Shown here: piece after piece, positions 1 to 5,668 of the stretch
How the letters are laid out: each line of letters starts with the position of its first letter
Position numbering within the stretch: position 1 is the stretch's first letter
DNA from: Candidatus Omnitrophota bacterium
Lineage (GTDB): Bacteria; Omnitrophota; Gorgyraeia; Tantalellales; Tantalellaceae
Direction: 5' to 3'
Assembly (NCBI GenBank): GCA_018814505.1
Contig: JAHIZQ010000162.1
Span: 1-6,244, forward strand
DNA: 6,244 nt
The notes under the pieces: generated by a model
What the model was told of the DNA's origin: nothing
The model's input: only the letters and a program-made list of their open reading frames with translations
Databases searched by the model: none
Made by a program: the position numbers and the translations under genes

Positions 1-61
1 CTGTTACTATTCTATCAACTTTGAAAGAGTGTCCTACCACAGTGAGCAACGTACAAAAAAT

Positions 62-1123
62 ATGATACGAACAAAACTTAAAAAATACTATGATAATCTG
101 CTCGGTCTTTTTTCCAGTGATATGGGGATAGACTTGGGGACAGCTTCCACGTTGGTGTATCTTAAGAACGAGGGAATTGTTTTGTGTGAGCCTTCTGTTG
201 TCGCCATAGAAGCGGGGACTTCAAATGTTTTAGCGGTCGGTGAAGAAGCTAAACGTATGCTGGGGAGAACTCCTGGAAATATTGTTGCGATCCGACCTAT
301 GAGAGATGGAGTAATTGCGGACTTTGAGATAGCGGAAAGTATGTTGAGATATTTCATAAAAAAGGTGCATAATTCTCGACGATTAGTGCGGCCAAGAATG
401 GTTATTGCGGTTCCATCAGGAATAACCGAAGTTGAAAAGCGTGCCGTTAAAGATTCAGCTTTACATGCAGGCGCGCGGGAAGTTTATATGCTAGAGGAAC
501 CTGTTGCGGCTTCAATTGGGGTTGGGCTTCCGATCCAGGAACCTTCCGGAAATATGATAATTGATATCGGAGGTGGGACGACCGAAATGGCAGTAATATC
601 TTTGGCTGGTGTGGTTTTTTCAAAATCGATTCGCATTGGCGGGGATGAAATGGATGATGCTATCATTAACTATTTGAAACGTACTTACAATCTCATGGTT
701 GGAGAAAGAACCGCGGAAGAAGTAAAGATAAGAATAGGTTCCGGGTATCCTATGGAAGAAGAAATGACAATGGATGTGAGGGGTCGAGACCTTGTCGCGG
801 GTTTGCCGAAAATGTTTAATATTACGAGTGAAGAAGTCCGAGAAGCACTTTCGGAACCAATCGCGCAGATAGTGGAGGCAGTGCGAATTACGTTGGAGAG
901 GACGCCTCCGGAATTGTCCGCGGATCTTATAGAAAAAGGTTTAATTCTTGCCGGAGGAGGAAGTCTTCTTAGAGGGTTGGATAAACTAATAGCTGAGGAG
1001 ACCAATTTGCCGGTTCATTTGGCTGATGACCCTTTAACCGCTGTTGCTTTAGGGACAGGTAAAGTATTAAGCGAATTGAAATATTTAAAAAGATTAACTG
1101 TTGGTTCAAGTCATCAAAAATAA
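62..1123 (+). CDS. mreB: MreB, actin-like rod-shape-determining protein
   Basis: Bacterial actin homologue that forms ATP-dependent filaments on the inner membrane and guides the peptidoglycan elongation machinery. From the ATG at 62 it is 353 residues, close to the usual 330-350. The actin-fold signatures are in order: phosphate-1 loop [11 protein letters not shown] (about 20-30), the EEP motif (145-147) supplying the glutamate implicated in ATP hydrolysis, phosphate-2 loop [10 protein letters not shown] (166-175), IRIGGDEMD (190-198) and the adenosine loop [10 protein letters not shown] (294-303). The roughly 19 residues before the first motif are basic and amphipathic (several Lys/Arg, then LLGLF), consistent with the membrane-binding N-terminal helix of Gram-negative MreB. 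The start is uncertain: an in-frame GTG at 29 adds 11 residues, the frame stays open to the window edge, and neither start has a good Shine-Dalgarno. I chose the ATG because it gives a typical length. First gene of the mreBCD-mrdA-rodA run. The family call is very secure; the start is not. Confidence 0.96.
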   Translation: MIRTKLKKYYDNLLGLFSSDMGIDLGTASTLVYLKNEGIVLCEPSVVAIEAGTSNVLAVGEEAKRMLGRTPGNIVAIRPMRDGVIADFEIAESMLRYFIKKVHNSRRLVRPRMVIAVPSGITEVEKRAVKDSALHAGAREVYMLEEPVAASIGVGLPIQEPSGNMIIDIGGGTTEMAVISLAGVVFSKSIRIGGDEMDDAIINYLKRTYNLMVGERTAEEVKIRIGSGYPMEEEMTMDVRGRDLVAGLPKMFNITSEEVREALSEPIAQIVEAVRITLERTPPELSADLIEKGLILAGGGSLLRGLDKLIAEETNLPVHLADDPLTAVALGTGKVLSELKYLKRLTVGSSHQK

Positions 1124-1125
1124 AC

Positions 1126-1142
1126 GGTAGTTTTTCAATGTG
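1126..1142 (+). promoter_or_regulatory. mreC translation start region (weak SD, ATGTG overlap)
   Basis: A weak Shine-Dalgarno-like GGTAG (1126-1130) lies nine nt before the mreC GTG (1140-1142). The start is written ATGTG: the ATG (1138-1140) shares its G with the GTG but opens a dead-end frame. Only the GTG frame encodes MreC, so the start assignment is firm even though the initiation signal is poor. Coupling to translation of mreB, ending 16 nt upstream, may help (inference). Confidence 0.5.
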
Positions 1143-1916
1143 TATAAATTTTTTGCAAAAAAAAGAAACAGATTATTAGTTGTTTGGTCTTGTGGCCTGA
1201 TTCTGCTCATTGTTTTTGTCCCCTCTTTTTTTCTAAACCTGAAAAATTTTTCTATAACAGTCATTTCTTTTCCCGTAAAGCTTTATTCTAAAACAAGTGG
1301 GTATTTTTATTCTAAAAAAAATCTTTATGAAAAAAATAAATTTTTGAATGTTGAAATTGAACAATTGTCTCTTCAGTTAGAACGCTTTAAAGAACTCCGC
1401 ACCGAAAATATCCGTCTACGTGAACTTTTAAATTTTAAAGAGAAAATAAAATTTGATACGATCTCAGCGGAAGTTATTGCCAGGGATCCTAGCAAATGGA
1501 TGGCGTCTTTTATGATTGATAAAGGTGTCACAGATGGAATATTAAAAGATTCCGCGGTTTGTTCGGCTGATGGTTTACTTGGAAAAGTTATTGAACCTGG
1601 GGAGCATATGAGTTCCGTAATGCTGATAACCCATCCAAATTTCCGAGCCGGAGGCATCTTAAAAGAAGCTCGAATAAACGCGATCGTAATGGGCGCGGGA
1701 AATGGTCTGGTAAAAATGCTATATCTTCCAATTGACGCTGAAATAAAAAAAGGTGACATAGTAACCACGTCAGAATATAGCAAAATATTCCCAAAAGGCA
1801 TAACAATAGGAAAAATAGAGTCCGTAGGCAGAAGTAAAACCGGTTTATACAAATACGCGATGATTAAACCTTCCGCAAATCCTTTCGATCAGGAAGAAGT
1901 TTTATGCATAAAATAG
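1140..1916 (+). CDS. mreC: MreC, rod-shape-determining periplasmic scaffold
   Basis: Bitopic inner-membrane protein whose periplasmic part binds and activates PBP2 and links MreB, MreD and the RodA-PBP2 synthase (family knowledge). The 258 residues show a basic cytoplasmic tip (1-11), one membrane helix (about 12-34), a charged, heptad-like segment (about 60-98) fitting the MreC coiled coil, and the beta-rich MreC domain (about 108-258) with VIARDPSKW, FMIDKGVTDGI, SADGLLGKVI and the late segment KKGDIVTTSEYSKIFPKGI. It is slightly short, ending just after the beta domain without the low-complexity tail of some homologues. The start is GTG. A TAG lies four codons upstream in the same frame, so no earlier start exists, and the overlapping ATG at 1138 reads a different frame that stops after 13 codons. 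It lies 16 nt after mreB, so co-transcription is very likely. Confidence 0.95.
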   Translation: MYKFFAKKRNRLLVVWSCGLILLIVFVPSFFLNLKNFSITVISFPVKLYSKTSGYFYSKKNLYEKNKFLNVEIEQLSLQLERFKELRTENIRLRELLNFKEKIKFDTISAEVIARDPSKWMASFMIDKGVTDGILKDSAVCSADGLLGKVIEPGEHMSSVMLITHPNFRAGGILKEARINAIVMGAGNGLVKMLYLPIDAEIKKGDIVTTSEYSKIFPKGITIGKIESVGRSKTGLYKYAMIKPSANPFDQEEVLCIK

Positions 1917-2064
1917 TTGAGTATACTCCTTGCGCGGTAAGTTTCATATTTTATGGAATGTGAACATGAAATTGGTTTGTTAATGAAAAAATAAAAACAC
2001 AAAATTAAGAAGCAAAATCAGTAAGGTTTTGAAAGCTTAAAAGAGACATGAAATAGGACAAGAA
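1917..2064 (+). other. 148-nt mreC-mreD spacer, no gene
   Basis: A/T-rich spacer, unusually long for mreC-mreD, which are often nearly abutting. It holds a perfect 10-bp palindrome GAGTATACTC (1919-1928) just after the mreC stop, then a weak inverted repeat TTTCAT (1942-1947) / ATGAAA (1966-1971) with an 18-nt loop. The only ATG frames are a 13-codon one from 1953 and ATG-AAA-TAG at 2049; neither looks like a gene. I find no convincing -35/-10 pair and no GC-rich stem followed by a T-run, so neither a promoter nor a terminator can be claimed. Confidence 0.5.
2055..2058 (+). promoter_or_regulatory. Ribosome binding site of mreD
   Basis: AGGA at 2055-2058 sits six nt before the ATG at 2065. 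It supports this start over the ATG at 2049, which stops after two codons. Confidence 0.65.
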
Positions 2065-2541
2065 ATGAAAAGATATTTGGTATTGTACGTAAGTTTGTTA
2101 AGCTGTATTTTCTTTCAGGTTTTTTTTCTACGCCAAGTCTTATGGTTTCCGGATATTATTTTACTCATGGTAGTTTTTGTGGGCATTTTTCTTGATGTTT
2201 TTGACGCGATAATCTTTGGATTCGCGGCAGGATTTTTAAGTGCGTGTTTTTCTGTTGATATGATGGTTCCAGGAATCATTATTTTTCCTATCAGCGCTGT
2301 AGTTTCTGCGGTATTGGCAAAAATGTTTTACAAACAAAATTTTGCTGTTCAGGGATTGATTTCATTTGTTGTCATTATTGTGATGATTGTTTTACAGACT
2401 TGCTATTTCAATATTATTTTGCACAATACGCTTGAATTAGTTTTGCCAATATCAGCCAATTGGAAGCAGGTTGCTGTTACTGTTTTATTTTCTCCGATTT
2501 TTTTTATGCTTTATAAACCTGTATTACGGATAAAAGACTAG
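2065..2541 (+). CDS. mreD: MreD, rod-shape-determining membrane protein
   Basis: Small integral membrane protein of the Rod complex that partners MreC and modulates its action on PBP2 (family knowledge). The 158 residues are almost entirely hydrophobic, with probable membrane segments at about 4-23, 28-44, 46-64, 69-87, 98-120 and 135-152. This matches the five or six helices and 150-180-residue length of the family. The best signature is the conserved first third, where a PDIILLMVVFVGIFLD stretch (about 29-44) is followed by a Gly/Ala-rich helix FGFAAGFLSA (51-60). MreD is poorly conserved in sequence, so position between mreC and mrdA carries much of the weight. A good Shine-Dalgarno precedes the ATG. 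It is T-rich with U-rich codons, as expected for a membrane protein. Confidence 0.9.
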   Translation: MKRYLVLYVSLLSCIFFQVFFLRQVLWFPDIILLMVVFVGIFLDVFDAIIFGFAAGFLSACFSVDMMVPGIIIFPISAVVSAVLAKMFYKQNFAVQGLISFVVIIVMIVLQTCYFNIILHNTLELVLPISANWKQVAVTVLFSPIFFMLYKPVLRIKD

Positions 2542-2609
2542 GTGAAAGTTTCTTTTTAACATTAAACATATGGAAAGCGCGGTAATGCAATTAGATCGCG
2601 GATGTAAGT

Positions 2610-4328
2610 ATGCGAATAGGTATTTTTAGTCTGATTTTAATTATTGCCATGGTATTGCTTTTAGCTGGAGTAGCATATCTTCAGATTGGTATTCATGAAA
2701 AATATAAAATTATGTCTGAAGAAAATCGGCTCAAGGTTTTGCCTCTAATGGCTCCAAGAGGTAGTATTCTGGACAGAAAAGGCAGAGTGCTGGTCGAAGA
2801 CATATTGGCGTTTAACGTTTCAGTTTTGTATTATCGCATAAAAGATGCAAACGCTTTGGCTGTCGAGTTAAATTCAATTTTTGAAATGTCCAAAGAAGAA
2901 CTGTTATCGAGAATAAAAGAAAGTAAGAAAAATCCGTATTCTCCGGTTTGCATTGTTGAGGATATTGGCATGGAAAAAACTGTGCATATGGAAGAACTTG
3001 GCATGAATCATCCTGATCTGGTGCTTCAGGTCTCAGCAAAACGTAAATACATATATGAAGAAACGGCTTCTCATGTATTAGGATACGTTGGGCTTATTAA
3101 TCGTTCCGAGTTTAAGAAGTTAAAGCATTATGGGTATCGGATAAATGACTTTGTTGGCAGGGACGGAGTTGAGAAATATTACGATGACTATTTAAGGGGA
3201 AAACACGGCGGTAAACAAATAGAAGTTGATCATAGAGGGAGGGAAGCGGCTACACTAGGGTTTCGGGAACCTTTCCCTGGTAGGGATATTTATTTGACTA
3301 TTGATTTGGATTTACAGAAATACTGTGAAAATTTGATGGAGGACAGAAAGGGAGCTATTGTGGCAATGGATCCATCGACCGGAGCTGTTTTAGCGATGGT
3401 AAGCGCGCCGGCTTATGATCCGGAGATTTTTATTGATAAGGAAAAAAGAAAAAGAATAAAAAACGTTTTATCAGATCACGCGTATCCTTTGCTTAACAGG
3501 GCTATTTCAGGGGTGTATCCTCCCGGATCGGTATTTAAAACAATGACTGCTGTTAGCGCTTTGGAAGAATCGAAAGCAACTCCAAAAACTGTTTTTAATT
3601 GTTCTGGAAGTTTTACTTTAGGCAAGACTTCTTTCGCGTGTTGGAAGGAGAAAGGGCATGGTGACCAGGTGTTGCAGGATGCGCTAAAAAATTCATGCAA
3701 TGTTTATTTTTTTAAGATGGGTCTTCTTTCCGGCGCGGATAAAATATCCGAATATGCTGGCAAATTCGGATTTGGATCTTCTTCCGGAATAGATCTTCCC
3801 GGAGAGCGTAGCGGTACATTACCCTCGACAGCGTGGAAAAGTAAAAACCTGAACAAAAAATGGTATAAGGGAGATACTGTAAATTATTCAATCGGACAAG
3901 GGTATCTTTTAACTTCACCTATTCAGGTAGCGCGAATGATGTCGGTTTTTGCTAATGGTGGATATTTAATGAAGCCGTACGTTGTAGAACGCGTAGATGA
4001 TGTAAGGGTGAATAGCGGCGAAAAAGTTTTTTTGGATCTTTCTCCTGAAACAGTTTCAAATATAAGAGAAGGATTAAAAGAAGTAGTTAATGGGTACCGG
4101 GGCACAGGTTGTAACGCAAAACAAAAAGAGTTTATAGTTTCCGGGAAAACCGGTACGGCTCAGACTTCAAAAGGTAAAAATCATGGCTGGTTTGCGGGTT
4201 TTGCTCCATTTTCTTCAGCAAAGCTAACGGTGGTAGTGTTTGATGAATTTGGCGGGAAAGGCGGGTACTATTCTGCAAAAACAGCAGGTGAAATTTTTAA
4301 AAAAGCAGGGGATTTGGGCATTATTTAG
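2610..4328 (+). CDS. mrdA: Penicillin-binding protein 2, elongasome transpeptidase
   Basis: Monofunctional class B PBP that cross-links the glycan made by its partner RodA during side-wall growth. Its 572 residues are near the family's usual ~600. Order: short cytoplasmic tip and membrane anchor (about 3-26), PBP dimerisation/pedestal domain (about 46-215) opening with APRGSILDRKGRVL (48-61), and the transpeptidase domain (about 247-563). The penicilloyl-serine motifs are all present: SVFK (Ser307-Lys310, preceded by YPPG), SCN (362-364) and KTGT (513-516), followed by HGWFAGF (525-531). Cys331, Cys344, His350 and Cys363 look like a metal site (see findings). The ATG at 2610 is the first possible start, because an in-frame TAG lies at 2592-2594; a partial SD, GGAT (2600-2603), is six nt upstream. 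PBP3/FtsI is the alternative, but the mreBCD and rodA neighbours and motif style favour PBP2. Confidence 0.96.
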   Translation: MRIGIFSLILIIAMVLLLAGVAYLQIGIHEKYKIMSEENRLKVLPLMAPRGSILDRKGRVLVEDILAFNVSVLYYRIKDANALAVELNSIFEMSKEELLSRIKESKKNPYSPVCIVEDIGMEKTVHMEELGMNHPDLVLQVSAKRKYIYEETASHVLGYVGLINRSEFKKLKHYGYRINDFVGRDGVEKYYDDYLRGKHGGKQIEVDHRGREAATLGFREPFPGRDIYLTIDLDLQKYCENLMEDRKGAIVAMDPSTGAVLAMVSAPAYDPEIFIDKEKRKRIKNVLSDHAYPLLNRAISGVYPPGSVFKTMTAVSALEESKATPKTVFNCSGSFTLGKTSFACWKEKGHGDQVLQDALKNSCNVYFFKMGLLSGADKISEYAGKFGFGSSSGIDLPGERSGTLPSTAWKSKNLNKKWYKGDTVNYSIGQGYLLTSPIQVARMMSVFANGGYLMKPYVVERVDDVRVNSGEKVFLDLSPETVSNIREGLKEVVNGYRGTGCNAKQKEFIVSGKTGTAQTSKGKNHGWFAGFAPFSSAKLTVVVFDEFGGKGGYYSAKTAGEIFKKAGDLGII

Positions 4329-4394
4329 TAGAGTGTACATGTGGAAGATAAAGAAACATTAAATGTAACGTGATCGTTTAGCAAATTGGATTTA

Positions 4395-4443
4395 AATATC
4401 CCTCAATTTCTCCCTTTTTTTAAGGGAGAAATTGAGGGATATT
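4395..4443. repeat. Perfect 22-bp inverted repeat (REP/MITE-like hairpin)
   Basis: Arms 4395-4416 and 4422-4443 are exact reverse complements around a five-T loop (4417-4421). Pairing stops at an A/C mismatch (4394/4444). The arms alternate pyrimidine-rich CCCTC and CTCCCTT blocks on one side with GGGAG and GAGGG on the other. It lies in the 196-nt mrdA-rodA spacer, about 66 nt after the mrdA stop and 81 nt before rodA. The T-run is in the loop, and the stem is followed by TT-CCCTTTT rather than a clean U-tract, so it is not a textbook intrinsic terminator. As RNA it would fold very stably on either strand. A dispersed palindromic repeat is my preferred reading; attenuation or protection of the mrdA mRNA 3' end is possible. 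Dispersal cannot be shown from this window. Confidence 0.8.
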
Positions 4444-4510
4444 CCCTTTTGCGAAATGGACATAATATAACGACTAAAGATTTTTATAGGCTAAAATTTG
4501 GAAAAAAATA

Positions 4511-4520
4511 AAAGGTAAGG
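4511..4520 (+). promoter_or_regulatory. Ribosome binding site of rodA
   Basis: The purine-rich AAAGGTAAGG has two AAGG-like cores, eight and four nt before the ATG at 4525. This supports the ATG as the rodA start. Confidence 0.6.
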
Positions 4521-4524
4521 TGTC

Positions 4525-5616
4525 ATGCGAGCGGCCAAAGGGCGTGTGGATAAAGTTTTATTATTTACGGCAGTTTTAATAGCATTGCTAGGAGTTTTTT
4601 TTGTACATAGTGCTACTTGGGATTGGCAGAATGATGGACATGGTTTGGATTCCCTGGTTATAAAACAAGCTGTGTGGGTTCTTATCGGTTTAGTTTTTCT
4701 TGTTGTCGTGGCAAGGATGGATTACTTGAGGATTTTGAATTATGCTTACATCCTGTACGTTTTGAATCTCGCGGCTCTTGTTTTTCTTTTGTTATTTGGT
4801 GGAGAACGGTATGGCGCTCGTCGGTGGATAACTCTTGGGTCTGTTTCGTTACAGCCTTCGGAATTTATTAAAATAACGGTAATATTGGTATTAGCGGTAT
4901 TTTTAGGCGAAAGACGGGAAAGAATTGGCACATTAAAAAATTATATAAGTTCCGTCATTTTAATTATGCCCGCGGTTATTTTAATATTTCTCCAGCCGGA
5001 TTTAGGAACTGCGTTTGTTCTTATTCCGATACTTTTTGCTATACTTTTTGTCTGCGGAGCAAAAGTAAAATACGTGTTATGGAATATTGCGATGGGACTT
5101 GTAAGTTTGCCTTTTTTTTGGGCGTTTTTAAAAGATTATCAAAAGAACCGGCTCATGGTTTTTATGAATCCTAACTTGGATCCATTAGGCGCGGGCTATA
5201 CTATAATCCAGTCAAAAATTGCTGTTGGTTCGGGCGGAATGTTTGGAAAAGGATGGTTATGCGGAAGCCAGAGTTATTTAAAGTTTCTTCCGGAACGACA
5301 TACGGATTTCATTTTTTCTGTTATTGGCGAAGAATGGGGTTTTGTAGGGGCGATTGCTTTAGTGGGGTTATATGCTATTATTATCATGAGGGGGGTAAGA
5401 ATGGCTTCAAAGAGTACCGATATACAAGGAAAAGCTATTGCCGTGGGTATTGTGACGCTAATATCGTTCCAGGTTTTTGTAAATATTGCCATGACAACAG
5501 GATTTATGCCGGTAGTAGGGTTACCTCTTCCGGCAATAAGTTATGGAGGGTCAAATACAATAGTGACGCTTATTGGCGTGGGGATTTTGCTTAGTATAAG
5601 CCGGAGAATCGAGTAA
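4525..5616 (+). CDS. rodA: RodA, SEDS peptidoglycan glycosyltransferase
   Basis: Polytopic inner-membrane enzyme that polymerises lipid II into glycan strands and works as a pair with PBP2. Its 363 residues and roughly ten hydrophobic segments fit the SEDS family. Visible signatures in order: GARRWITLG (97-105) leading into QPSEFIK (110-116), QPDLGTA (157-163), YQKNRLMVFMNP (205-216) with DPLGAGY (219-225) and QSKIAVGSGG (229-238), FLPERHTDF (254-262), and near the C-terminus GLPLPAISYGGS (332-343). Asp261 in HTDF corresponds to the catalytic aspartate of characterised RodA proteins, and Asp159 in QPDLGT is another residue known to be needed. FtsW is the alternative, but adjacency to mrdA and mreBCD favours RodA. 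The ATG is supported by an upstream SD. It ends 52 nt before the radical SAM gene, so the two are probably co-transcribed. Confidence 0.96.
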   Translation: MRAAKGRVDKVLLFTAVLIALLGVFFVHSATWDWQNDGHGLDSLVIKQAVWVLIGLVFLVVVARMDYLRILNYAYILYVLNLAALVFLLLFGGERYGARRWITLGSVSLQPSEFIKITVILVLAVFLGERRERIGTLKNYISSVILIMPAVILIFLQPDLGTAFVLIPILFAILFVCGAKVKYVLWNIAMGLVSLPFFWAFLKDYQKNRLMVFMNPNLDPLGAGYTIIQSKIAVGSGGMFGKGWLCGSQSYLKFLPERHTDFIFSVIGEEWGFVGAIALVGLYAIIIMRGVRMASKSTDIQGKAIAVGIVTLISFQVFVNIAMTTGFMPVVGLPLPAISYGGSNTIVTLIGVGILLSISRRIE

Positions 5617-5657
5617 AAACAAGTAATTTGTAACGAACGAAAAATAATATAAAAACG

Positions 5658-5665
5658 AAAGGTGG
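5658..5665 (+). promoter_or_regulatory. Ribosome binding site of the radical SAM gene
   Basis: AAAGGTGG is one mismatch from the consensus AAGGAGG core and is the strongest Shine-Dalgarno in the window. It is only three nt before the GTG at 5669, a short spacing, but no in-frame ATG lies nearby and the N-terminus matches the family from residue 14 on. Confidence 0.65.
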
Positions 5666-5668
5666 TTT

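Larger units (their letters stand above)
4329..4524 (+). other. 196-nt mrdA-rodA spacer
   Basis: Besides the 49-nt hairpin, the spacer holds the small interrupted palindrome ACATT-A-AATGT (4356-4366) and two similar 10-mers flanking the hairpin, gcaaattgga (4381-4390) and gcgaaatgga (4451-4460), identical at 8 of 10 bases. CATAAT (4461-4466) resembles a -10 box but has no -35 at suitable distance, so no promoter is called. No coding frame of note. Confidence 0.5.

Noticed and set aside
21..66. A promoter formed by TTGAAA (21-26) and TATGAT (61-66)
   Set aside because: The two boxes are 34 nt apart, about twice the allowed spacing. Neither has a partner at 16-18 nt, and TATGAT overlaps the likely mreB ATG.
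685..1005. A 106-codon minus-strand open frame across the 3' half of mreB
   Set aside because: It lies entirely antisense to conserved mreB motifs; its Ser/Ile/Pro-rich translation is typical of shadow frames.
1373..1852. A 159-codon open frame on the minus strand across mreC
   Set aside because: It is antisense to a well-supported mreC with clear domain motifs, its translation resembles no family I know, and it has no start context of note. It is a shadow of the mreC codon pattern.
1953..1994. A 13-codon open frame in the mreC-mreD spacer
   Set aside because: It is too short, lacks an SD, and its translation has no hydrophobic or other distinctive character.
2570..2629. A 19-codon open frame from ATG 2570 overlapping the mrdA start by 20 nt, as a possible leader peptide
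   Set aside because: It has no Shine-Dalgarno and no signal-like or regulatory sequence. mrdA has its own partial SD and an intact N-terminal anchor, so it is neither needed nor a frameshifted PBP2 start.
4395..4450. Reading the mrdA-rodA hairpin as an intrinsic terminator
   Set aside because: The T-run is in the loop. After the stem the + strand reads CCCTTTTGCG, not a continuous U-tract, and the minus-strand exit is only weakly U-rich. A terminator here would also cut rodA from its operon with no clear promoter to replace it.
5253..5594. A 113-codon plus-strand frame inside rodA
   Set aside because: It overlaps the most conserved RodA motifs in another frame, and its Cys/Tyr/Arg-rich translation is not protein-like.
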